Below, one piece after another: positions 11,680-23,700 of a stretch of 64,000 bases of DNA; the stretch's first letter is position 1; each line of letters starts with the position of its first letter. The position numbers and the translations under genes were made by a program. The stretch spans positions 110,553,549-110,617,548 of the forward strand of contig CM030368.1 in NCBI GenBank assembly GCA_017893485.1, given 5' to 3'. This DNA is from Hemerocallis citrina (lineage: Eukaryota; Streptophyta; Magnoliopsida; Asparagales; Asphodelaceae). The notes under the pieces were generated by a model. That model did no database searches and was not told where the DNA came from. It saw nothing but the letters and a program-made list of their open reading frames with translations.

Positions 11680-14493
11680 CTAAAAACCTGTCACACCCCG
11701 CTTTCCAAAATACGGGAATACGAGCACGTAACGAAGGCCCAGCGAATGATAATACATCATCCATAAGCTGCAACAGATTAACTCAACAATATACAATAGA
11801 ATACAACCACGCAGAAGAGAATAACCACATAAATAATGAATAAACTCCAAAATAATCATGAAATAAATTCACCAAATAATAATCCAACATCTAGGCTAAA
11901 ACAAACTTCGGGTCATAAAATCTTGGAATACAAAGTATGATAAAAGCAATACAATAAGCAAATAACAAAAGATAGCTATAGCAGTCTAATGGTCCAGCTC
12001 CGATCTTCAGAGAGTTTGCTCACCAATTTCTTCTGGTATTGCTCATTTGGTACCTGTAAACTCTTGATCTAAAAAGAGAGAAAATAGTATCCTTAGAGCA
12101 AGTCGTAGACAGCAAGTTGAGAAAAATAGAGGATGAACATGAATGTCAAAGAAAAGGGACAGGATCAAAGTCAAAGAACAAAGCAAAGGCAGGCAATAAA
12201 ATCAATAGTCTACAATTAATCACACATGTAATGAGTGATGTCAAGTCAAGTTCAATACAGGATCAAGCATGAGATGATGAATGCAGGTTATTAATCATTT
12301 TATTAATCTATCTGGTGCACGTACTACTACATCCCATTACACAGATTCGGCGCAAGCACATAGTGCACGTTTTAGACTGATGGTGAATTCACGGATCGTG
12401 TACTCGGTATCGAGATGAAAATAATTTACAATCAAGAATTAACAATCAATAATTTGCAATCAATACTTCTCCTTCCAATCCATATTTCTCCTCCTTCCAT
12501 GTCGAGTGTTCGTGCGAGCAAGAAGGCCTTTACCGAGTACATTTTCCGATCGTTTACTACCAAGTCTACCCATAATATCCCGGCTTGTTATTAGTTTATT
12601 TTCATCCAATGTGAGCATGCAAAAAGATTTCAATGTTGAATGATACTAAGTGTGACTAATCCTACTCGTTACAGACAAATCATGAAGCAAACACATTAAA
12701 TTAGCATAATTACATAATTAGGACAGCATGACCTTGCTGTACAAAAACATGGATTACTGATACTACAGAAAAGCAAATCTGGATCCATCAGAAATTCTAT
12801 AAAGTAGACTCTCTTTCGGTTCCAGCGAATATATACACGACATATGAAAGCTACAGGAACTAGGGATGAAAATCCTATTCTTTTCAGATTTTATGTTGAT
12901 GCAGCATGTTGTAAATTGTGTTCACCTATTTGTCTCAGGTCAGAAAACTCATCAAATAAATCTATAAAAATTCAGGGCAGTTCCTACACATGTCTAGTCT
13001 CAGTTAGATTTATTTCAGATTTTTATTTTTCTGTTAGCATGGTCAAATAAATTATTAAACAGTAAGGTACGCAAGCATTTGTGAATCTGAAAATTCTGAC
13101 ACAGCTGTACTAAAATGATGATATCTAACAGATTACACATTGGAATTCAAATTCGCAAAAAGGATAGTAAACTAGACATCTGAGGCTAAATTTCAGGTTC
13201 AGAAAGTTATTTCAAAATATGACAGCAACATGGTCGAAAATCTGATTCTAAAAAAACAAACGGCAGTCCAAATTTTATTTTGACATGGATAGGCAATAAA
13301 TAAATCATACAACCATATATTTCATGCAGATTAATAATCGAAGTGTTCTTAGGTGTTTAACATGCATAATTTTAGTTCTAAGATGTAATTTCACAGGCAT
13401 GGTAATCAATCCTCAAATCAAATTCAATCTGACATGTCCAACACATCAAACAAGTCTACAATATGGATCTAGTTATTTTTCATGTAAATGTGCATATGCA
13501 AGAAATAATAAGGACTAGGTTTTGATCAAAGATAGCGGCACGATGTTAAGAGTATATCGGGTTAGCTCGTGTAAACCATCAATAAACTTAACGAAATTCA
13601 AATAACAGTACGATAAGAAAAAGGATTGGATCTACTTGCAGAGATCAAAGAAATTTTGAACAAAACAAACAACTAGTTCAAAAAGAAACTTACCTGTTAT
13701 TTAGCAGATTCGAATATATAGAATAACGGGATGAGAATCCCAAGCGACGAACCACGATCACACGTGCAAGCCACATGCAAAACAAAAACAGCAAAACAAC
13801 AACTCAGAGCACACAAATAGCGAGCACAGACCAGATCTCAAAGCAAAATAGCAAATGGCGAGTACGGGATCCCACCTCACACAACAGCAAACACCAAGAG
13901 CACTACTGCTTCTTCCTCACTTCGATAGAGAGGGATAGAGCAGGAAAGGGGACGGCGACACGGTGGTCGAGGGCGACGACAGCAGCGTCCACGGCAAAGG
14001 CGGTGACGACGGCACTGGCGATCGGGAAGCGACGCAGAGAAGATGAAAACAAAAACGGCAGCTCGGCGGTTGCTATGTTCCTCGACGAAACAGAGGAACG
14101 GGAACGGCGAGGCACTCGGGCTTTGACGTCAACGACGACGAGGGGCTAAGGATCTCCGGTGGTTGCCGGGGGGGATAGCAGAGAGGCGAAGACGGCAGCA
14201 AAGAGGCGGGACAGCGACGATGGAGGTCACCGAGGAGATGGCGGCGAGCTCTGGCAATGGCGAAGGGCGAGCACGGGAAGAACGGGAAGGCGACATGGAT
14301 GGTGGCAATGACGGAGATGACGAGGAGAGAGCGAGAGATCGATGGTGGGTGGACGGAGAGCGGAAGGAGCGAAAGGCAGGCGGTTGGGTTCGGTGGAAAA
14401 ACAGAGAATGAGAGAAAGAGTCGGGGTAGGGAGAGAGAAAACGGAGGAGCGAGAGAAAGAGAGGAATAATAATAAATTAGGGTTATAAATGGG

Positions 14494-14501
14494 TATTTAT
14501 A
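14494..14501 (-). promoter_or_regulatory. TATA box of RT2 5' LTR
   Basis: TATAAATA on the minus strand within CCTATAAATACCC. It is followed downstream by a CT-rich leader that reads away from it toward the primer site. The same box is at 9,900-9,893 in the other LTR. Confidence 0.5.
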
Positions 14502-15029
14502 GGGGATTAAGAAATTGAAATTTTGGCTTGCGGGTTTGTAGGTTTAGGCTACAGATTTAGGCTCCAAAAAGAGATGAACAAGCATAAAACAATGAGATGA
14601 ACATATATAGCGGAACGACTCAAACTCAAATCATGAAGAGCAAAATTTACAATGTGCCAAAAATAGAAGAAAATAGAACGGAATGATCAAAAGAGAATAA
14701 ACGGACCCGAGAAAAGCAAAATTATATAATAGAAAGAATCTAGATACAATAAATGAAAATACAATAGAAATTCAAAATAGTAAAATATGGGGGAAATAAT
14801 TAGTATCATATGGTTTACAAAATAAAATAATCATAATTATAATAGTAACAACAACAATAATAATAATAGCAATAGAAATAATAATAATAGTAATACTAAT
14901 TAATCACAATAACAATAAAAATAATAATAATAATAAACATGACAATAAACATAATAATACTACTAATAACAATTAATAATAATCATAACAATAAGAATAA
15001 AAATACTATCAATGATAATAGTAGTGATA

Positions 15030-15042
15030 ATAATAATAATAA

Positions 15043-15097
<55 letters not shown>

Positions 15098-15110
15098 GTA
15101 ATAACAATAA
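15030..15110. repeat. (ATA)n microsatellite
   Basis: Over 20 nearly perfect AAT/ATA triplets in the U3 part of the RT2 LTR. The homologous tract at about 10,425-10,480 is shorter. It yields spurious poly-Ile and poly-Tyr frames. Confidence 0.9.
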
Positions 15111-15389
15111 ATAATACTAACAACAACAATAGCAATCATCAGAGCAATATCATTATGTAAAAATAGGAATTTATTGAAATAGTCCAAACAGTAATAATAT
15201 TATTGAGGGTTAAAATGTGAATAAGTGATCAAGTAGAAATGAAAACAAAGTTTATTCAAAATAATTATAACTATTGTTTAGAAAAATGTTTTAACATAAA
15301 ATTCAAAACGAATTTAACAATAACGAATTTATAAATATCGAGATACAGAAAATACTCATAAATACGTATTTGCGGAAATGGAGGTTACA

Positions 15390-16090
15390 AAATATGAGTT
15401 GGTTTCTGATATGGCTAAAAATGGGGTTAAATTGGGATCGTCCAAATCAAGCACGGATCTCAAAGCCTAGGGGTAAAATGGTAATTTCACCTACAAATGG
15501 GTCTGAAAGGGGAACTGGGTCTTTATTCAAAGCCCAATAACCCATAAAACGGATCTGTCTCAACTGGGTGCGGGTTTCAACCCGCAGCGAACCCAGTCCA
15601 GCAGGGTAGAATTAGGGTTCCTGATTAATACTGATCAACGGCCCTTATTTATATCTATCCTTTCACTGGGAATTAGGGATTACATTCCTAATCTGATCAC
15701 AGGGATTACATTCCTTATCTGATCACAGGGATTACATTCCTAATCTGATCCCTAAGGCGACTATAAATACCCCCATCCACCACCATTAAGAGGTAATCAA
15801 TCTTTTGCCAACTTACGCTCTTTCATAATCATTACTAATTACTGACTTGAGCGTCGGAGGGTGCGTCGCCGGGATCAACCCCGGTGTCTCTCACTTTTTG
15901 CAGGTGAGCGGCGGGAGTCAGCGGTCAAACTCCGGCGGGACAGGTTTCAGGTTTGCTATTCAAGTTTTCCAAGAATCCACAAATACTGTCTGTTTACCCC
16001 CACACCAAATTTAGCGGTAACAGTTTCAATGGCAAACATCAATAAAAGTTGTTCCTTTATGCCATTATCAGTGTGCTTATAGAGAAAATG
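15390..16090 (+). mobile_element. LTR-like fragment with TATA and leader
   Basis: This contains a promoter-like region (TATAAATA at 15,762-15,769). The text after it has the look of common eudicot LTR leaders (CTTGAGCGTCGGAGG, then CCCCGGTGTCTCTC and TTTTTGCAGGTGAGC). Before the TATA, a 26-bp unit (GGGATTACATTCCTAATCTG and six more bases) repeats three times at about 15,673-15,750. No second LTR or coding region is visible. The ends are not defined. Confidence 0.45.
15673..15750. repeat. 26-bp tandem repeat, three units
   Basis: Three consecutive copies of a unit starting GGGATTACATTCC and ending in CTGATCACA or CTGATCCC. They lie directly upstream of the TATA box of an LTR-like promoter, so they could be U3 enhancer repeats. 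Confidence 0.75.
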
Positions 16091-16428
16091 AAGTCAGAAC
16101 ATGGCCATGAGTATATGAGATCTAATTTCGAATGATAAAAATCATGCCTTTTTATGGCGATCTCAAAACTGAACCCTACAATTTGAGGGACAAAAATCTA
16201 AATGATAGGGCTGGGTTTTTGTGAGAAGGCAGCAGCAGGGGATGGTGAAGGGTGACTAATGATAGAGTGGAGGTTGTTGGTGAAGTGGAGGTTGGTGATG
16301 GGTTTCGGTGCAGTGAAAGGGGTAGAGAAAATTAAGAAAGGGAATTTTGGTCTGTATATAATTATTGAAGGAGTTTGACCAAGTTAACTAACGGAATCTA
16401 ATGGCAAGATCCCATTTAGATAGTTCGG

Positions 16429-16429
<1 letters not shown>

Positions 16430-16459
<30 letters not shown>
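16430..16459. repeat. Run of 30 G
   Basis: An uninterrupted G homopolymer. Its exact length in the genome is doubtful because such runs are read poorly. Confidence 0.9.
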
Positions 16460-16859
16460 CGGGGTTGGCATTGTTCCGAAGGTTTATTGCATTGAACAAT
16501 AGATTATGTGGTTAACTGCTTTTACCACATAGTTCATGGATGTTTTTCGTAATTTACCTAAAATTATATGCTTGGATGTTATTTTTTAGTGAGTGTATGT
16601 ACTAATGTGTTGTTAAAAAAAATTATTCAACTTGATCGATGAAAGTTATTAATATTTGAATATTAATTTTATTGGAGTTGTTTGTTAATTGATAATTTTT
16701 TAACTTAGTGGTTTTGTTAAGATTGTACTTTGAATATTTGAAGAAGACCAAGTTACATAAAAATATGATATATACAATTCTGATTTATAGTTCGCAGATT
16801 TGGTCATTAATCATGGAAATTTGGGATATTATTCTTTTGATTATTAGGAGAAAAATCCC

Positions 16860-17116
16860 CACGGCGGTAAATACGTTTCCATCATGAAAGTGTGTGGAAA
16901 GTCATCCATAGGAAACTACTTATTAAGGGATTCTACCGTAGGGAGAAGTTTGTGGGTACAAATAAATGCCCACGAAAAGGTACTCCCATGGGACCATCCG
17001 TTGGCAAAGGGTATTAGCGCCACTAGTGCCCACGGAATTTTCCCCACAAGCAAACTGTGGGTAACAGATTTTGCCCACAAAGCTAATTTTGCCCATCAGG
17101 AAACTGTAGTGTTTGG
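16860..17116 (-). mobile_element. Possible CACTA-type element end
   Basis: Read on the minus strand the segment begins CACTACAGTTTCC and contains several short subterminal repeats of the form TTTGCCCACA / GTGGGCA. That layout is typical of En/Spm (CACTA) termini. The matching opposite end and a 3-bp duplication were not found, so it may be a solo or truncated end. The open frame across it on the plus strand is not a known protein. Confidence 0.35.
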
Positions 17117-17234
17117 ATAGATAATAGACGGGACCAGGTCAAACTAAAGATTCAAAACAAATATATTCAAAGGACTTTCAATATAATCAAAACAAATCCA
17201 TCTAATGAGACTAATTCTGCATACATTATTATTT

Positions 17235-17614
17235 TTAAATATATTTTTGCACCAAAGATGACTTCGAAGGAAACAAGTGACTGAAAAATTGCAAAATATT
17301 CATTCTGGAAACTCCGAAAAAGTAGAAATTGCAACAAACGTCAGAAACAATAGCTTTCCTGCCATCAGAATCACAAATAATAAAGCAACCATAAGAAGTT
17401 AGGGACACCAGAATAAAACTCAATGATAACCAATGCAACAATTTTGGTTTACTGAGTTGCAGCTGAAGGAGCAAGTCCAGATAACATTAATGTTCATCTT
17501 ACAGCGGTAGCTCACAACAGATACAGGGATTTTAATCATGGCAATATCCGCATGCATTAGAACACTTCCAATATCCACACGAACTGGTCCATCTTAGTTA
17601 TATCAGACCACAAT
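17235..17614 (-). other. Probable 3' UTR of the GGP-like gene
   Basis: AT-rich sequence directly after the stop codon, without transposon features. A/T-rich polyadenylation-like sequence (AATAAT and runs of A on the minus strand) lies near 17,225-17,240. The poly(A) site cannot be fixed from sequence. Confidence 0.35.
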
Positions 17615-17791
17615 TTATGCAGCAACAATATTAAAGCAAAGCTGCTTCAGGGCTTCAAAGCTTATGTCATCCAGAGATGCCGAAGCCAACCGCTCAGAAA
17701 ATTCAGTCTCAGAGGCTCTCTCAAATTCAGATTTTGTGTTGTAGCCGAAATAGCCCCCACACTCCCAAGTTGAAAGGTGGCTCCCAGTTGC
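17615..17791 (-). CDS. GGP: GGP-like exon 7 (stop codon)
   Basis: Acceptor TTTGCTGCAG, then 58 codons and TAA. Contains TWECGGYF and SLDDISFEALKQLC, the C-terminal block of GGP proteins (WE...GH/GYF, then the AEVSLSEERF-like helix). It is separated from exon 6 by 9.1 kb of inserted retrotransposons. Confidence 0.85.
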   Translation of the reverse strand, partial: ATGSHLSTWECGGYFGYNTKSEFERASETEFSERLASASLDDISFEALKQLCFNIVAA

Positions 17792-20700
17792 CTGCAGCAA
17801 AGAACTAATTCAAATTAAAATACCTAGATATTACCATTCCAGACAAATGATTGTCTCAACATGAGGCTAGGTATGGTATTAGCTTGGTGGACAAAGTGTG
17901 TGTTTAGTGAAATAAACTTGAAGTCTGTTCTGACCCAAACCTAAATAAAAAAATTGGAGTCCATCGACTCCATCCCTCCAAAAAAGTTTCAAGTTAAATT
18001 GCCTTTTCTTATCCACAATTTATAGTCAAAGCACTTTGCTGACAAAATAACCAACGATCGCCTAAGTTAAAAGTTCATATAATTGAATGATTAATGAGAG
18101 AACCATAGAACAACCGTGAATTGACTTTTGTTTTACAGTGGTTTCCTAAATCTTGGACAAACTGTTAAAATGACCACTAGCTAGCCAAACAACTTGAAAT
18201 TAACAGGAGCAACGCTGTAGCTATAAAACTGAATCTTTTTCCAGCTCAAGTTCAAGCAGTTTGTTAGTACTAACACCTTGTTCATATCTGCTTGCTGATG
18301 CCAAATAATAAAAAAAGAACTAATGTCAACTTAACCCCAAATAGAGAATTTCTAAGAATTTTAAAGGATTAATTTTACCAACATGTAATGCAGATCAAGT
18401 TAGAAATTAAAAACAGTTAATCGGTTCGATGAATTTTCAAGAATTGAATTAAGTTTAACAGGCCCAATTAACGATTCAGTTCTAACAATCAATAATTATA
18501 TCTCTAAGCATCCTTAGCAAGTAAAAGATGCAATATTGATTTGTACTCTAATTAGAAAGTAGAAACGCTCACTCTCAATATTTGTAGACAACAGGTAAAT
18601 CAAATAATATTATAGAAACGAAAAAACAGTAACACAAATATTTGAGAAGTTGAAAGAAATTACCGAGCTCGAAGAAATTGGAGTTAGTGCTCCGAAGTGG
18701 CTGCAATGGTGAGGCTGCGAAGGGAAAAGGAGAAGCATTGTGGGGGCAGGAGGCGGCGGCGTATGCGGCGGACAATGGCAAGGGCAGGCAACGAGTGGGG
18801 GGCTGCAGGTGGAGGCGCTAATGTCCGAGCGATGGGCAGTCGGGTGTGTTGCGATGTGAGGCGGCAACACAGGGAGAGGGTCAGTAAGGAGGAAGGTCGG
18901 GGGTTGCAGTGTTGTGAGGCGAAGGGATGGCGACGTCGGCAAGAGGGAGGCGTCGAAGTGGTATGGGGTGTCAACGGCAGCTGGAGGTGAGGAGGGGATG
19001 GGTTTGGCATCGCGGGCGAGGGAGAATGAGGAGAGAGAGAGAGAGAGGGTGTTATGCAATTTGGGGATTAGGGTTTGGAATTTTAACTTGGGGATTTGAG
19101 GGTAGTTTTAGAGTTTATCGCACTCTAAAATTTTATTAGGACTTCTCACAAACCCTAATAATTCTCTTCATTGTCTCACACAAAAAAAAGGATGAAGAAC
19201 AATAACTCAACACAATAATTTTTTTAATCAAGAATAGTATATTTTCTTATTATTATCAAGGTCTATATATAGGCTCAAAATAAATCTATATCATAAAATA
19301 CAAAGAAAGCTATCAAGTGGCTCTCCTTCAATTCCCAAAAAATCAAAGGCCCGGATCTAACCTCACAAAATATATTTTCCCTCCCAGAAGTTTCCCCCCA
19401 AAACTCAAATTCAAATCCCCCACCCAAAACAACTCCTATATTTATTTAATTATTTTCTCTCTCTCTCCCTCCCTCTTCTATTCAAAAAATTAAGAACATA
19501 AAAATTTTAAAAAATTTTTAAAATAAAAAACTAAAAAACTAAAAAATTAAAAAAATTTAAAACTTTAACAATAATTCAAAAAAATCATATACTATATTTT
19601 TTGCTGGACCCCCAAAAGTTTTTCATATAATATGTTTGCTACTTCAATTAATTTGCTGGACCTCCAAAACTATTTTATATGATCAAACAAAGTGCACCAT
19701 TCCGAAGACGTGCCGTAGGCACGTATCAACGGGCAAACCTAGTTCAAAACAAATCTCAAACAAATCTAAAACAAATCTCTCAAATTAACTACATATTGCT
19801 AAATCTCAAAATAAAATAAAACAAATTTGATGTCCTCATCATTCTCTCAGATGACTCGACCCAGTTGAGTCAAAACCAGTAATTCTGTCATGGTACTCCA
19901 AAAGATCTGGATCCAAGCACATGGGCTCCTCACGATCACTCCAAGTGTCATTCGACTTCGGCTTGTTCTTCCACCTCACCAAATACCTATGAATACCATT
20001 ATCTCTAGTAGAGATTATCTGATCATCTACAATATTATTTAATTCTTCTATCGGTGGGTAAACAGTAACAGGTAGAGGGGTAAATATGGAAATCTCACCA
20101 TTAGGCTGCAGGGTAGGCTCATCTATAAAAGAATTTCTAAGGTTAAATTTTGGGCCTTCATACAGTAACAGATCCTAAATATTGAAAGTTTTACTTATGC
20201 CGAAATATTCGGGAAGGTCAACGACATAGGCATTATCATTTGATTTTATGCATAATTTTAAACAGGCCTGCAGCACGTATGTTCAAGTTCTTAACGGATC
20301 CAGCTGGAAACCGTTCCGGACGAATCCGAACCATCACTTTGTCACCAACATCAAGAGTTTTAAATTTTCTTCTAGTATCTGCTATTAACTTGTAGTTAAA
20401 ATTATTCTCATTAATGTTCTTGAAAATTTCTCTATGCAAGTCATAAATGCGATATGCAAATGTGGATGTAGACTCTGTGACTCTAGGATGTTCTAACACA
20501 TGGATAAAATCTTAGGCTGCCAAGTGACTTGGAAAAGAATGGATGACTCAGTTACATTCAATTGAGGTGATTGGATCAACCGAATAAAGTGGATAGGCTG
20601 GTCATCCTCTCCTTCATCAAAGTCATCACTTACATGAGGTTCACTATTCTAAAAATCGGTCTAGGCGGCGCCTAGGCGCTAGGCGGTCCCCAGGCGACTC

Positions 20701-23700
20701 GCCTAGGCCCTAGGCATCTGAAAAAATCGGTTTGGCCTATTGGGCAGGTCCAGGCGGGTCTGGGGGGCCTAGGCAGACTCGGATCATAAAATAGAGCTTA
20801 ACTCGATCTCACCCAATCCGGACCCATTTAAAAATAATTTTCAGATCTAGAAGGAGTTAGATACTTGGTTCATATTAGTAGTAGTAGTAATAGTTCTTAG
20901 ATGGTGTCTTTTGCTTGTAGTGATAGGTGTGGTCTGGTTGTTTGTTTTCATCTCGAGGATTTAGCATTATTGTTCTGATATCAACTTATCAATGAAACGG
21001 GAGAACAACAATCTTCCTATATTCAAAAATATATATACTTATATAAATACTACATAGTTAGACACCGGATTAGATTCCCAAAATTGTTTTCATAGAAGAA
21101 CACAAAACCCAATATTACAAATTGTAAGTTGAGTTCACTGAAAACCACTAGTACAACATGTTTGCCTCCAAGATATCAAATCTAGTAATGTTTTTTATTA
21201 TGAAAAGATAAGTCAATCCATATTTCAAACGAGACAGACCAGAACTAGTATAATAGTTTATTTTCTTGATATATCTAATTAAGACATTAAAAATTCTGAT
21301 GGGGAGCAATATTTAATCCTGACAAATCATTGCTCTACCCAAATTTGTTACCAAAACCAACACCTTGATACAATTGTCTTTTAGATTATCTAAAGTTCAT
21401 CTTCCAGTAGCAAGGAGAAAAATCAAGAGTAAGATTAAGGAGCAATAAAGAGCATGATAATGCATGATGGAACAAAACAAAACCAAAATATAAATTAGGG
21501 CAAAAATAAACTAAAATAAAATAAATAAATAAAAAATGCCTGGCGCCTAACCGCCTAGGTCCCGCATACAAGGTCTAGGCGCTAGGCCCCCATCGACCGC
21601 CCGACTACCGCCTAACGACTTTTAGAACAATGGTAATTTGGGGATTAGAGTTTGGGATTTTAACTTGGGAATTTGGGGGTAGTTTTAGAGTATCACACCC
21701 TAAAATTTTATTAGGACTTCTCACAAACCCTAATAATTCTCTCCATTGTCTCACACAAAAAGAGTGATGAAGAGCAATAACTCAACACAATATTTTTTTA
21801 AATCAAGAATAGCATATTTTCTTATTATTCTCAAGGCCTATATATAAGCTCAAAATAAGTCCAAAACAAATCTCAAACAAATCTAAAACAAATCTCTCAA
21901 ATAAACTACATATTGCTAAATCTCAAAATAAAATAAAACAGATTTGGTGTCCTCGTCATTCTCTCAGATGACTCGACCCAGTCGAGTCAAAACCAGTGAT
22001 CCTGCCATGGTGCTCCAAAAGATCTGGATCCAAGCGAGGGAGCTCCTCACGATCACTCCAAGTGTCATCCGACTTCGGCTTGTTCTTCCACCTCACCAAA
22101 TACCTATGAATACCAAGGTTTTAAATATCGAATTTCGGACTCATCTCGGCAAAAGGTGTTTCGTCTCGGATCGGAGATATCAAAGGAGATCTCAGGAAAA
22201 TGCAGTGTTCTAAAAGTCGCTAGGCGGTAGTCGGGCGGCCGATAGAGGCCTAGCACCTAGACCTTGTAAGCAGGACCTAGACGGCTAGACGATAGGCATT
22301 TTTTATTTATTTATTTATTTATTTTAGTTTAGTTTATTTTTGCCCCAATTTATCTGTTGGTTTTGTTTTGTTGTTCCATCATGCATTATCATACTCTTTA
22401 TTGCTCTTCATTCTTACTCTTGGTTTTTCTCCTTGCTATTGAAAGATGAGCTTTAGATAGTCTAAAAGACAATTGCATCAAGGTGTTGGTTTTGGTAACA
22501 GATTTGGGTAGAGCAATGATTTGTCAGGATAAGGTATTGCTTCCCATCAAAATTTTTAATGTCTTAATTTGATGTATCGAGAAAATAAACAATTATACTA
22601 ATTCTAGTCTCTCTCTTTTGAAATATGAATTGACTTATCTTTTCATAATCAAAAGCATCGGTATATTTGATATCTTGGAAGTAAACAGTGTTGTACTAGT
22701 AGTTTTCAGTGAACTCCAACTTACAATTTGTAAAGTTAGGTTGTGTGTTCTATGAAAACAATTTTGGGGAAAAATTAAAAAAGTATATATGTAAATATGT
22801 AGTAGCTAAACAATTTTGTCTCTTCCTAATCTGATGATTATCTAAATATGTAGTAGCTATATAAGTATATATATTTTTGAATATAGGAAGATTGTTGTCA
22901 TCCTGTTTCAATGATAAGTTGACATCGGAACAATAACGCTAAATCCTCAAGATGAAAACAACCAGACCACACCTACTACTACAAGTAAAAGACATCACCT
23001 AAGAACTATTACTACTACTACTACTACTACTACTAATATGAACCAAGTCTCTAACTCCTTAAACAGGCCCGGATTGGGTCAGATCGGGTTCACCTCTATT
23101 TTATGATCCGAGTTCGCCTAGGCCGCCCAGACCCACCCAAACCCGCCTGGACCCGCCTGGATCCGTCCGGACCCGCCCAATAAGCCAAACCGATATTTTC
23201 AAATGCCTAGGGCTTAGGCAAGTCGCCTGGGGACCGCCTAGCGCCTATGCGCCGCCTAGGCGGCCCGCCTAGACCGATTTTTAGAACAGTGAGAAAATGT
23301 GATCTCGGGTTTTCATTTAGAACACCTCAGTAAACATAATTTTTTATCCTAAACAAGATATCATCTTTTCTACATGTCAATTTTCATTTAAAATATTATA
23401 TAATGTAACTAATGACATGAATTAATCACGGTAAATATTTGCAGAATTTAACAGTAATATAAAAGAGAATGTAATATAAATATATAACTAAATTGAATTT
23501 GCATTGATTAGAAATAATTAATTAGTCAATATAGACTTACTTAATTTTACATATACACAAACAATAGAGAGACAAAATATTCACATTATCTTAGCTTAAG
23601 ATCCTATATTGAAAGACTTCTATGCAAAAAGTTTAACAAAAAAAGTAATATATTCATAATAATATTAGATCTATTTCGGCCAATATTTCGGGAATTTTGA

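Larger units (their letters stand above)
10738..11688 (-). mobile_element. RT2 internal region, 0.95 kb
   Basis: This lies between the two LTRs of a minus-oriented element. It holds a decayed gag-like reading frame and then about 280 bases without recognisable coding. Protease, reverse transcriptase, RNase H and integrase are all absent, so RT2 is a non-autonomous, large-LTR element. Confidence 0.75.
11689..15389 (-). mobile_element. RT2 5' LTR, 3.7 kb
   Basis: Read on the minus strand it begins TGTAACCTCC (15,389) and ends GGTGTGACA (11,689). It contains the ATT/ATA microsatellite (about 14,830-15,110), a TATA box at 14,501-14,494, a GC-rich leader (about 14,450-13,900) and an AT-rich tail. 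The tail is homologous to the end of RT1 LTRs (for example rc of 1,150-1,253). All small open frames within it are LTR sequence. Confidence 0.8.

Noticed and set aside
18575..19139. Open frames of up to 149 codons around 18,600-19,100
   Set aside because: GC-rich part of RT4 LTR A. The LTR B counterpart has different, shorter frames.
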